A stretch of 64,000 nucleotides of DNA, from assembly GCA_036924085.1 (NCBI GenBank), contig JAVGWX010000012.1, positions 29,201,901-29,265,900 on the forward strand, given 5' to 3'. Numbering within the stretch: the stretch's first letter is position 1; every line of letters starts with the position of its first letter. This document shows positions 51,482 to 61,477 of this stretch, one piece after another. This stretch comes from Ariolimax columbianus. Taxonomy: Eukaryota > Mollusca > Gastropoda > Stylommatophora > Arionidae. Under the pieces are notes generated by a model that worked only from the letters and a program-made list of their open reading frames with translations, made no database searches and had not been told where the DNA came from. The position numbers and the translations under genes were made by a program.

Positions 51482-51905
51482 AAGTTAGGGTGGTATAACC
51501 AAATGGACTAGAGAAATATTTAGTTAGGTTGGTATAACAAACTATACGGGAGAAATTGTTAGGAAGGTATAACAAACTCTACGGGAGAAATAGTTAGGTT
51601 GGTATAACAAACTAGACGGGAGAAATAGTTAGGTTGGTATAACAAACTAGACGGGAGAAATAGTTAGGGTGCTATAACAATCTGGACGGAAGAAATGGTT
51701 AGGTTGGTATAACAAACTAGACGTGAGAAATAGTTAGGTTGGTATAACAAACTGGACGGGAGAAATGGTTAGGTTGGTATAACAAACTGGACGGAAGAAA
51801 TAGTTAGGGTGGTATAACAATCTGGATGGAAGAAATGGTTAGGTTGGTATAACAAACTAGACGTGAGAAATAGTTAGGTTAGTATAACAAACTGAACGGG
51901 AAAAC
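51482..51905. repeat. 35-bp minisatellite, about 12 copies
   Basis: The unit contains GTTAGGTTGGTATAACAAAC and ACGGGAGAAATA with 35-bp spacing; individual copies vary (GGACGGAAG, AGACGTGAG). No link to a LINE ORF was found. Confidence 0.9.
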
Positions 51906-51964
51906 AGAAGTGTTTAAACGCTCAAAGGACATACAATTATTGAGAGGATTGGTTATCAACCCCT

Positions 51965-52045
51965 GACCCCCCCCCCCCCAACTATTTGTCTTCCCTTGCC
52001 CCCCCCCCTTTTTCTTCTATCAGTCCTCCCCCCCCCCCTTTTTTC
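51965..52045 (+). repeat. Poly-C homopolymer runs
   Basis: Several runs of 9-13 C bases separated by short pyrimidine sequence. Lengths in such runs are prone to sequencing error. Confidence 0.8.
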
Positions 52046-52234
52046 TATATTAATCTCACCCTTCCCGGCTTATATCACTTTCTTTTTATTCTCCCACTTG
52101 GATTACTATTTGGCCTTTTCCATATTTGGCCCTCACTGGCTTATCTGAAGCATTCCCCTTCACTTCCTACGCTCTCCTGGCCACCTTTTGTTTTTTTTCT
52201 TCGCGTTCGCCTTATTTCTCTAATCCCCAAGGCG

Positions 52235-52435
52235 GTGTGCGTTGCACTGTGGTTTTTATTTTGCGCCTTTTGGCCCAGTGCATCTGACGTCAGCATACAT
52301 TTTATGAAAGGGTCTGCTTCCTCCTGCATTTTCTAAGGGTTTGCTTCCCCGGGATAACGGCCGGTGCTGTGATGGGGATCGAACCCAGCACCTTCGGATG
52401 GTGAGCCATGCCACTTAACCACTAGGCCACACCCC
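52235..52435 (-). mobile_element. tRNA-derived SINE with shared central core
   Basis: The minus strand begins with a good tRNA-like head: box A TGTGGCCTAGTGGTTAAG (52,411-52,431 region) and box B GGGTTCGATCCCC (52,374-52,386), correctly spaced. The body continues to a core with GACGTCAGATGCACTGGGCC that resembles the core of family A. No T-loop/acceptor pairing typical of a real tRNA is kept beyond the boxes, so this is a SINE and not a tRNA gene. Confidence 0.8.
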
Positions 52436-53520
52436 GCCCCCCCCCCCCCCGGCCACCTTATTTGACCACCACCCTTCATTTTCAGTCAATCATCCGACCC
52501 AACCAGTCGCTTGGACAGACTGGGTCTACTATCAGATCAGTGGACCATTTTTTTCCTTATATGTTGATTTGTTAGTTCAGTATTGTTGTTATTTGTTGTC
52601 CCTGATGAAGGCCTATTGGTCGTAAGGTAGGTTTTGTTTGTGTTCTCGTCTCGGTGCGGTAACTGACCATACCCAGTTTAAAATTGTGATTAAACTCAAC
52701 TTTAATCAAATTTTACATTTTTTTTCATTTGTTTTTTTCCCCGTTATCAACCCCGTATTGCCTGACACATGATAATGGTACAATCCAGCTATATGTTAAA
52801 CGATCGTGGACAGCAGGTTGAGAATCAGCCCATATGACCTAACACTATCCATTTACTTCAATTTGTCTTTCTTCTCTTGTTCTAATGTGTTCATTCTTAC
52901 TGTACACTTCGTTGCGTGGAATCTGGCAAATAACCAAACGTTCAATCAATTTCTTGCACACAAAAAAAATGATTTCATGTGCTCTAAGAAATCATAATAG
53001 AATAACAGATGTAGCTGTCTCCAAACTTTCAATTTGTTTATGATATACTCGTAGATACTCTGGCTGATGATGATAAAGAAATGCAAGTGGATACCACATC
53101 AACTTCGGAAAGGCAAAGTTAATGACGATTTTAAAAAAAAATACAACTAAATAAATAAAACAAATCTTGACACAGTAACTCAATTCAAAGGTTATGGAGT
53201 CTATAAGTGTAGAATAGAGAACCAAAGCAGATCTTAAAACACAGACTATACAAGCAGTACAAATGTTTACCTCACTAATACCATTGTGGAAAAATAAATA
53301 TAAGCAGTTTAAAAACTAAGATCAGTTTTACGCAAAAATATTGATTTTCTTTGCCTGTCTCTATACTTGTGAAATACAAACATTGATAACTGGTTTGAAG
53401 CGAAAAATCAAAGTAGCAATGAGGAGATACTTCAGACAGATCACATGAATAACATACAGGGAACATGTCGTACATGCTAATGACCGCAGTATAAACTAAC
53501 AGTTTATTAAGACTTCCAAT
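52436..53520. other. No recognised gene
   Basis: The stretch starts with poly-C runs. Near 52,600 is CCCTGATGAAGGCCTATTGG, which looks like a retroelement-tail motif, but I cannot assign it. The remainder is AT-rich without recognisable features. Confidence 0.35.
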
Positions 53521-53522
53521 TA

Positions 53523-53665
53523 GTCGTAAAAACACGCCAGCTTCACTGGTGGTAAGATCATCTATTATGATTGAATGGATTGTCTAATACGAAAGTCGTA
53601 AAAACACGTCAGCTTCAATGGTGGTAAGGCCATCTGCTACGTTGAATAGACTGTCTAACATGAAT
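53523..53665. repeat. Two-copy 70-bp direct repeat
   Basis: GTCGTAAAAACACGCCAGCT and the following 50 bases recur about 70 bp later with several substitutions (AACACGTCAGCTTCAATGG). Confidence 0.7.
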
Positions 53666-53889
53666 GTCAGGAAATGGTTCCTAGCAATCTAACTACAGGA
53701 AACCCTAGGAAGCGCTTGACAAATTATGCTCGGAAAAGAACATGCGAAACCTTGAAACAGACATAAACACAGCCGTTGGACAGGCTGTGTCGTGGACATA
53801 CAATTCATGAAGGAGCAAGATGGGATGGCCTTAAGTTTTTTTAAGTTACAGGAAAGACAAGTTTAGTTCAGTTCAGTGCTGTTGCCATC

Positions 53890-54290
53890 TCAACAATAAA
53901 GATTGGCTGAATCGGATCCCCAACGTCCTCTGTCTCTTGAATTCCTTATTCAATGTTCCGGGCCTTTCCCTGTCCATCGTTTGATGACATCTTCTAATTT
54001 ACAGCGCTGTTTATTTCTGGCACGTCTGCCGTTCACTTTTTCTTCCATTATTGTTTTCAGCAAGGTGCTGAAGTCCTTTGATGTGACCAAAATGTCTGAA
54101 CTGTCTGACTCTGGTTTCGTTCATCAATTCTCTTTACACTTATCATTTGTCCAAAACGACATCATTTATCTTCACAGAAAATGCTCCAAATTCTTTTATA
54201 TACCCATATTTCTTAGGCATCAACTCTCTTCTTGTATCGCTTGTTCATTGCGTCTTCGCCATACGCTAAAGACTGGTGTGCATTATATCT
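53890..54290 (-). mobile_element. LINE C-terminal coding fragment
   Basis: Read on the minus strand, pieces in alternating frames give EIWVYKRIW, then VQTFWSHQRT, then IMEEKVNGRRARNKQRCKL, DVIKRWTGKG and NSRDRGRWGSD. These follow the usual LINE ORF2 tail (EMW.YRR, FGH, E..V.GRR.R, W.G, A.DR..W). The long plus-strand frame across this stretch is its antisense. Several frameshifts make it inactive. Confidence 0.65.
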
Positions 54291-54534
54291 TATCATTATC
54301 GTTTCTTAATATGGGAATGACATGCTTGGATGTCAGCCATATGACTCACGTTGGTAAAAAAAAAATAGGCCATCTCTATTTTATTACTAATTACCATTTT
54401 ACATCTTTAATTGCCTGTTATTATATTTCCAAAATAGAAGAATATATTGAAATTTTCCAATATTTGACCGTTTATTGTTATATGTAGAGTAGATTTCAAA
54501 TCTACTTTAACAATTCCAATGTTAATGTTCAATC

Positions 54535-55330
54535 TACACAATTGACTTTTGTGTTTTATTTGAATTGCAAATCCCACAATCTATACACTTGACTTTTGTG
54601 TTTTATTTGAATTACAAATCCCTCAATCTATACACTTGACTTTTGTGTTTTATTTGAATTATAAATCCCTCAATCTATACACTTGACTTTTGTGTTTTAT
54701 TTGAATTACAAATCCCTCAATCTATACACTTGATTTTTGTGTTTTATTTGAATTACAAATCCCTCAATCTATACGCTTGACTTTTGTGTTTTATTTGAAT
54801 TACAAATCCCTCAATCTATACACTTGACTTTTGTGTTTTATTTGAATTGCAAATCTCTCAATCTATACACTTGACTTTTGTGTTTTATTTGAATTACAAA
54901 TCCCTCAATCTATATACTTGACTTTTGTGTTTTATTTGAATTACAAATCCCTCAATCTAGACACTTGACTTTTGTGTTTTATTTGAATTACAAATCCCTC
55001 AATCTATACACTTGACTTTTGTGTTTTATTTGAATTACAAATCCCTCAATCTATACACTTGACTTTTGTGTTTTATTTGAATTATAAATCCCTCAATCTA
55101 TACGCTTGACTTTTGTGTTTTATTTGAATTGCAAATCCCTCAATCTATACACTTGACTTTTGTGTTTTTTTGAATTATAAATCCCTCAATCTATACACTT
55201 GACTTTTGTGTTTTATTTGAATTGCAAATCCATCAATCTATACACTTGACTTTTGTGTTTTATTTGAATTACAAATCCCTCAATCTATACACTTGACTTT
55301 TGTGTTTTATTTGAATTACAAATCCCTGTC
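54535..55330. repeat. 47-bp minisatellite, about 17 copies
   Basis: The unit contains ACTTTTGTGTTTTATTTGAA and TTACAAATCCCTCAATCTAT, spaced at 47 bp with few substitutions. It is AT-rich and strand-asymmetric. No coding origin was recognised. Confidence 0.95.
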
Positions 55331-55684
55331 GTTCTTAGCTCTTGTTCGCTTACAACCAGCATAACAACGAATAATCACAAACAGGTTAGCAATAAGATCT
55401 TACAAATATGAAAGGTAAAATGTGTGTAAAAAATATACCGTAATCCATATTTCAGGGTTACAACGATAAAGGTTTACATATTGCTGTTGTGGATGAAGTG
55501 TTAGAAACGTTATTGTAGTAGTCCGCTTATTTTTAGATACCTTATTCGCCTTCTTGCATATCTGAACTCGGAGTCAGATACACATTAACTGCTAGGTAGA
55601 CTAAAGCGTAACACTAGTAGTACCTAGGTTAAAAGGACTGGTATCGCTGTATCCTGTATATAATATTTTACATTACGAAAAAGA
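55331..55684. other. AT-rich sequence, no motif seen
   Basis: This may be more decayed upstream sequence of the LINE that becomes readable at 55,685, but I see no RT motif in it. Confidence 0.35.
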
Positions 55685-55903
55685 CCACATCAAAGACCTT
55701 ATCTATGATAATTAGCAGAACACCTGGTTCAATAGCTATGAATATAGAAAGTATCGAACACTAGCGGGCGGGGGGGGAGTTAAAATATCTAGGAGGTATT
55801 TTTCCAGAAGATAGAAAGCGCGATAGATAAATCGAAACACGATGACATACAGAATCCTCTTTGGTTTATTAATTGTCGTTACTTCTTGAACATCAGCTTC
55901 ACA

Positions 55904-56520
55904 GCCAAACAACATCTGATAAACAAGGTTGTCATACCAACTTCGTGCTAGCCGTATCAGACTTAGCCAAACAACATCTGATAAACAAGGTTGTCATACT
56001 AACTTCGTGCTAGCCGTATCAGACTTAGCCAAACAACATCTGATAAACAAGGTTGTCATACTAACTTCGTGCTAGCCGTATCAGACTTAGACAAACAACA
56101 TCTGATAAACAAGGTTGTCATACTAACTTCGTGCTAGCCGTATCAGACTTAGCCAAACAACATCTGATAAACAAGGTTGTCATACCAACTTCGTGCTAGC
56201 CGTATCAGACTTAGACAAACAACATCTGATAAACAAGGTTGTCATACTAACTTCGTGATAGCCGTATCAGACTTAGCCAAACAACATCTGATAAACAAGG
56301 TTGTCATACTAACTTCGTGCTAGCCGTATCAGACTTAGACAAACAACATCTGATAAACAAGGTTGTCATACTAACTTCGTGATAGCCGTATCAGACTTAG
56401 ACAAACAAGATCTGATAAACAAGGTTGTCATTCTAACTTCGTGCTAGCCGTATCAGACTTAGACAAACAACATCTGATAAACAAGGTTTTCATTAAACTT
56501 CGTGCTAGCCGTATCAGACT
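55904..56520 (+). repeat. 62-bp minisatellite from LINE coding sequence, about 10 copies
   Basis: The unit begins GCCAAACAACATCTGATAAA and repeats at 62 bp (55,904, 55,966 and so on), with small variants (CTAGCC/ATAGCC, GCC/GAC). Each unit encodes AKQHLINKVV in one frame, which is LINE ORF2 sequence. The flanks continue the same ORF. Confidence 0.9.
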
Positions 56521-56574
56521 GTGTCATATCAATAGCTGGAGAGACGAAAATAAAGATTTGTGAAATGAAATATC

Positions 56575-56905
56575 GAAGACTGTTGTAGGTGTCATTAGGA
56601 AAGTGTCCAAGACTGTTGTAGGTGTCATTAGGAAAGTGTCGAAGACTGTTTGTAGGTGTCATTAGGAAAGTTTCCAAGACTGTTGTAGGTGTTATTAAGA
56701 AAGTGTCCAAGACTGTTTCTAGGAGTCATTAATAAAGTGTCAAAGACAATGTGAATGTGTCACTAGGAAAGTATTGAAGACTGTTTCTAAGTGTCATTAA
56801 GAAAGTATCGAAGACTGTTTGTATGTGTCATTAAGAAAGTGTCGAAGACTGTTTGTAGGTGTCATTAGGAAAGTGTCGAAGACTGTTTGTAGGTGTCATT
56901 AGGAG
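56575..56905 (+). repeat. 34-35-bp minisatellite from LINE coding sequence, about 10 copies
   Basis: The unit contains GAAGACTGTTTGTAGGTGTC and ATTAGGAAAGTGTC. It begins within the LINE segment CEMKYRRLL and encodes GVIRKVSKT in one frame. It ends where RVKNEDILNMM resumes. The first copies carry GTTGTAGG and later ones GTTTGTAGG or diverged forms. Confidence 0.85.
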
Positions 56906-57254
56906 AGGTAGAGTGAAGAATGAAGACATTTTGAATATGATGGAAATTGCCCCTTGTGCTTAATACATTTCCAGACAGAAAGTACAAATGTTTGGTCATC
57001 TCATGAGTATGTGATCTGATCAGTTCCAACTGTGCGCGTTTAACTCAAGACGTTATTGCTATAAGGCACGAAGGAAACCTCACGTTCGATGAATAAAATA
57101 AAAATAAATAATTTTTGAACTGCCCGAATTTACAGCGACCAAAGCAATACAATAAACACAAGAAAATGGCTTATGATTCACACGTCTCTCATCGGTACAA
57201 GTTGCTGTACAGCAATTGTATGGTGAGATGAAACTAACGTCTCGTCAGGTGAAA

Positions 57255-57860
57255 CCTATTGATTAAACTATGTTAGTCAGGGTCAGGCAAAACACACTGA
57301 TTAGACTATGTTAGTCAGGGTCAGGTAAAACATACTGATTAGACTATGTTAGTCAGTGTCAGGCAAAACATACTGATTAGACTATGTTAGTCAGGGTCAG
57401 GCAAAACATACTGATTAGACTATGTTAGTCAGGGCCGGGCTAAACACTAATAAGGCGATGTGAATCAAGGCTATCAAACTAAGTTAGTTACGGTCATGTG
57501 AAACATACTGATCAGACTGTTAGTCAAGGTCAGGTGAAACATATTGATCAGACTGTTAGTCAAGGTCAGGTGACACATACTGATCAGAATGTTAGTCAAG
57601 GTCAGGTGAAACATATTGATCAGAATGTTAGTCAAGGTCAGGTGAAACATACTGATCAGACTGTTAGTCAAGGTCATGTGAAACATATTGATCAGACTGT
57701 TAGTCAAGGTCAGGTGAAACATATTGATCAGACTGTTAGTCAAGGTCAGGTGAAACATACTGATCAGCCTGTTAGTCTAGGTCATGTGAAACATATTGAT
57801 CAGACTGTTAGTCAAGGTCATGTGAAACATATTGATCAGACTGTTAGTCAAGGTCATGTG
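57255..57860 (-). repeat. 36-38-bp minisatellite in two subtypes, about 16 copies
   Basis: From 57,255 to 57,470 the units are 38 bp (ACTATGTTAGTCAGGGTCAG). From about 57,480 they are 36 bp (CTGATCAGACTGTTAGTCAA, GGTCAGGTGAAACATA). The motifs are those of the 41.6-kb array on the opposite strand, including the CTGATCAG palindrome. The 12-residue peptide repeat readable on the plus strand follows from the 36-bp period. Confidence 0.9.
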
Positions 57861-57929
57861 AAACATATTATGCATTATAAATTCACCTGAGGAAGTAGAA
57901 CCATTGCTAAGAAACGGCCCATATAAAAG

Positions 57930-58105
57930 CATAAGCAAGGGCTTTTTTGTAAAACGACCAGCTGTAGTGATGGTCCAATACTTGATGTAAAGCGCAAGGG
58001 GAATCGGACTGAGGCATGGCCAAGATCTGGACTTGAACCTGAGGCCTTTTCTGCAAGTGACATGCATTCTAACTGTTCTGCCACTGAACACTCTGTATCT
58101 CATTT
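57930..58105 (-). mobile_element. tRNA-derived SINE
   Basis: The minus strand has box B GGTTCAAGTCC (58,029-58,039) and, about 45 bp upstream of it, a box A-like TGTTCAGTGGCAGAACAG. The body continues with CAGTCCGATTCCCC and an unassigned tail. It lacks the family A core. Confidence 0.7.
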
Positions 58106-58149
58106 GCTATTGAAAAATTATCAGATGAGACAGAAGACAAAGAAAAACT

Positions 58150-58430
58150 GCTATCATCAACATTATCTGCCAGCGCCCTGTGTAGAACAGGTCTAACAAA
58201 TACACGCCAAATCATCCTGCCCTGTGCCATTTGTTCAGCTCTATCCACGTCTTCCTGACACCGTTTCTCTAGTCTCTAACTCTCGTAACCCTGTGCGTTT
58301 TGGTCTACCTCTAATTTGTTTGTCTTGGGGATTCCAGAATAGTCTACCTTCATAATCGTATCAACTGTTTCCTGATGTGTGTTCTTTACAACGCAAGCAC
58401 ATCATGCTTCCATCATGTTCCACTGATATT
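58150..58430 (-). mobile_element. LINE 3'-terminal coding fragment
   Basis: The minus strand reads DTIMKVDYSGIPKTNK and then, after a break, EKRCQEDVDRAEQMAQGRMI followed by WRVFV. The AQ.R..WR block is the common end of LINE ORF2 proteins. It is not the same family as the 45-kb fragment. Confidence 0.6.
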
Positions 58431-58479
58431 TCTCTGGTTCATTTCAACGGTTTCGCCTTATCAATCGTATCATACTTCT

Positions 58480-58850
58480 TCTTCGTCGCTCGTTTTCAAA
58501 CTCCTACTATCAAGCACTGAAAAGGGCGTTGCAAGTAACAGGACGTAGTCCGGGAAACGGAATGCGTTGTGTCGGTTTACAGCTTGACTGCGATATTTGC
58601 ATGTATGGTTCAACACATCCGCCTTCAGTAGTCATTTTTGGGTACCGGGTTAGCTCACCTCTTCGGTCGCTTCTTCTTAGCCAGTCTGTTCTGTTGGAGA
58701 CTGTTGTCCAGGATCACCGCGTGGAGGTGTAGAAGGGTTTTGGCAGCTCTGGTTCGGTGACCCTGACGCTAGGACTTAGCTTTGGGTCGCTAATCGCAAC
58801 AGTGCATGCACTATGCAATGCTCAACATCGTTGTCCTATTCTTATCATAT
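58480..58850 (-). mobile_element. SINE-like family A, diverged near full-length copy
   Basis: The minus strand carries GTTGCGATTAGCGACCC in the head, the core GAAGGCGGATGTGTTGAACC and the GAA-rich tail. It has more substitutions than the 45.3- and 61.8-kb copies. No clean target-site duplication was found. Confidence 0.8.
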
Positions 58851-60185
58851 CATTTAAATATATATATATTCTGAACAAGCATCGATGTTTGAAAGAATGT
58901 ACTTTTTTGTTCTTCTCTTTTTTGTTCTCTATGTTTCAGAGTCATATATAAATATAAATTTTACAAATAGAAGATTTTTATTTTTGTACTGACAATCTTA
59001 ATATCTTGCGATTGACATGTCTCCAAATGCAATGGTACCTCATATGCCGTTTATCAACAGATATCGTAGAGAACAAAGCCCCTACCCGAGATACAATAGT
59101 TGTCCTTACATATTCTGTCAGCTATAATGGCCTATTGATAATAATGAGCTGACATAATGTCAGAAACAAAGGTGCATGTGATCAGCAGTGTTCGATCGCT
59201 TGCCTCTCACGACAAACATATCGGGTTCAATCAGAAGTCTCTATACGGTCTAGCCTACTCTGCTGAAATTATACATTTGACTTCCAATTAGAAGGAACAT
59301 GCAGATATTGAGAAAACTGGTCACTCCACGAGAATCTTTTACAATTTCATAACAATTTAAAAAAACGCCGAGGCCTAGTGTAAAATAGGTCTTTAATGCG
59401 TAATCATGGAAATCAATGGCTCTCTGTGATCCATCTTCAGGTATCTATTGTTCATAAGTATGTAAGAAGAAGGAGAAGAAGAACAACAACAAGAACAGGG
59501 AGAGCAAGACCACAAGGAAGAAGAAGAAAAAGAAGAAGAAAAACAATAATAAAAAGAAGAGGTAGGCGAACCGTTTACGCTATATTATTTTCACTGAATA
59601 GCAAACTGCGTATACAAATTAAAATTATGAGGAATAAATGTAACTAGCTCTGACAGTCGTTGCGCAATGTGCACGTTTGAAGAAAACTTAAGTCCCATAG
59701 TAACGGTGACAGCAAATATAACATAAACACACATAAAGAAATAATATTATCCAGAAACGTCGATCCCTAACCAAAGAACCTACGTTTGAAGTTCAGATGC
59801 TATATTATCCAAATAAAATGTCCAGATTAAAATGCACACAATCCAAATATTTAGGAGCTGTTATGTGAGCAGTACGCGTGAATGTTCGATGTTGCAACCA
59901 ACTCGCGTACGATCTCAGTCGCCCCGACGGTCGTGTGCCAGGTTTCTATATTCCGCAGAGATGGAAAAACGGCGGGAACGGAGATAGAAATCTGCTCAGT
60001 GTTCTAAAAATGGCTGACATGCGGACAAGATTAAAGAGCAGTTATACATGAAGAAAAAAAAGCTACAGAAGTTAACTGGCGTTTCAGTATAAATATATTT
60101 TTATCAAAGGACGGTAAAACGAGAACAGCCCAGACAAAAAGTAGTGAAATATTATGATGTTGTTGTTGAATGCCTACGATGAGTA
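58851..60185. other. No recognised gene; short GAA-rich tract
   Basis: AT-rich sequence with a (TA)n run near 58,860 and a purine-rich GAAGAAGAA tract at about 59,465-59,560, which produces an Arg/Lys-rich frame. No exon or RNA gene is recognisable. Confidence 0.4.
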
Positions 60186-60189
60186 AGTT

Positions 60190-60885
60190 TACTCTTTTGT
60201 ACGCCCTGGAAAGGACGTTAAGTGGCTGGTTGCAGTATCTTTCCTCACATTCCGAGGGTGCTGGTGAAGGCGGACATGGGTCTTCCAGACTGCTGTGCTA
60301 TGCTTCACTTAATCTACGTGACACTCACTACTTTGGGGATAATGTCGATCCACATCCCGTTAGCTAGACTGCCTTAAAAACAGCATGTTTCCGTGGAACG
60401 CTGCATGGAAGACAGGTGAGGTTCTGGGACAGTATATTGTGCCTGACCCTGACACGACGTCTTGAGCAGTATATTGTGCCTGACCCTGACACGACGTCCT
60501 GGGTCAGTATATTGTGCCTGACCCTGACACGACGTCCTGAGCAGTATATTGTGCCTGACCCTGACACGACGTCCTGGGTCAGTATATTGTGCCCCTGACC
60601 TGACACGACGTCCTGGTCAGCATATTGTGCCTGATCCTGACGCGATGTCCTGGTCAGTATATTGTGCTTGACACGACGTCCTGGTCATTATATTGTGCCT
60701 GACACGACGTCCTGGTCAGTATATTGTGCCTGACCCTGACACGAAGTCCTGGTCAGTATATTGTGCCCCTGACCCTGACACGACGTCCTGGTCAGTATAT
60801 TGTGCCTGACCCTGACATGACGTCCTTGTAATTATGTTGCGCTTGACCAGGCTAGCGTCTCAATGTCCAGTGATACACCCCTCTA
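60190..60885 (+). mobile_element. Dispersed element with minisatellite core, copy 3
   Basis: The left part (60,215-60,425: GGCTGGTTGCAGTATC, CTCACTACTTTGGGGAT, GTTTCCGTGGAACGCTGC) matches 41,365-41,570 and the inverse of 50,860-51,030. A 37-bp array follows, then a right flank with CTAGCGTCTCAATGTCC that resembles the 50.45-kb copy. No open frame is shared between copies, so the element looks non-autonomous. No terminal inverted repeats were seen. Confidence 0.65.
60425..60835 (+). repeat. 37-bp minisatellite, about 11 copies
   Basis: The unit contains GTCAGTATATTGTGCCTGAC and CCTGACACGACGTCCTG. Some copies are shortened by loss of one TGACCC. Confidence 0.9.
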
Positions 60886-61154
60886 ACTTCCCAAATCTGC
60901 TCATCCTCGTATGACAAACCAAAATCAAATTGAATCAATTATAGCATATTCAGCTCAGGACGTCAATAAATATATGCCAAGTTATCAAACTTTGTCTTGC
61001 CATATCAATTAACTTTTTCTGGTTTGAAGATTCTGCAGGATGAGATAGCCTGCGCCATGCCCAACCCTCTGTGGTCGCCTTTTGTGACATGCCTGACAGG
61101 TTACAGCATTACAGTTCGATTTATCTCGGTAACACACGAGGGATACAAATACGA
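60886..61154. other. No recognised gene
   Basis: AT-rich spacer between the minisatellite element and the mariner-like fragment. Confidence 0.3.
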
Positions 61155-61475
61155 AGCGTGTTCAAATGAAACCGGACCAAACTGTAACAAGTGAACACAC
61201 GTACGATGCGCATGATGACGTCACTTCTGGAGTAAACAGCTTATACCAACTGTCAAGTTTGCAAAATTTCATTATCCTACGACTCATAGTTTCCTCAGCA
61301 GACCGCTGAAAACATGGCGGGTGTGATGCGGAATCCGTCCAGAGTTGATCAGCGAGCGGTGATTCGGTTTCTAACAGCTGAAGGATGTCGACCAGTTGAC
61401 ATTCATCACAGAATGCAAACAGTGTATGGAGACAAGTGTGTGTCGAAGACAACAGTGAAGAACTGGTCATATTGG
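61155..61475 (+). pseudogene. Mariner-like transposase N-terminal fragment
   Basis: From an ATG at 61,314 the plus strand reads MAGVMRNPSRVDQRAVIRFL, then TAEGCRPVDIHHRMQTVYGD and CVSKTTVKNW. This is the N-terminal helix-turn-helix (HTH_48 type) found in mariner/SETMAR-like transposases. The upstream 160 bp are shared with the inverted copy at 63,570-63,665, so they belong to the element. It breaks off at about 61,475 where an RTE-like sequence begins on the other strand. The catalytic DDE/D domain is absent. Confidence 0.8.
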
Positions 61476-61477
61476 GA

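Larger units (their letters stand above)
55685..57170 (+). mobile_element. LINE RT thumb to C-terminus with two internal minisatellites
   Basis: On the plus strand the fragment reads ISRTPGSIAMNIESIE, then LKYLGGIFPEDRKRDR, then AKQHLINKVVIPTSC (repeated). It continues KIKICEMKYRRLL with GVIRKVSKTV (repeated), and then RVKNEDILNMMEIAPCA, VQMFGHLMSM and SRRYCYKARRKPHVR. This is the C-terminal part of an L1/RTE-like ORF2 in the normal order. Stops and frameshifts abound. Both tandem arrays lie between blocks that are contiguous in intact elements. Confidence 0.8.

Noticed and set aside
51965..52045. Poly-C runs as a structural element
   Set aside because: Homopolymer runs near other low-complexity DNA; lengths are unreliable and no further signal supports a function.
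52374..52431. Possible tRNA gene on the minus strand (also at 44.6 and 58.0 kb)
   Set aside because: Box A and box B are present, but the sequence continues into SINE bodies and no complete cloverleaf with acceptor stem is formed.
53903..54487. 194-codon plus-strand open frame
   Set aside because: Its first half is the antisense of a recognisable LINE C-terminus on the minus strand; the rest is AT-rich.
57498..57890. 130-codon frame of 12-residue repeats (HIDQTVSQGQVK type)
   Set aside because: The 36-bp unit keeps both strands open by chance; related arrays with 37-38-bp units have no such frame.
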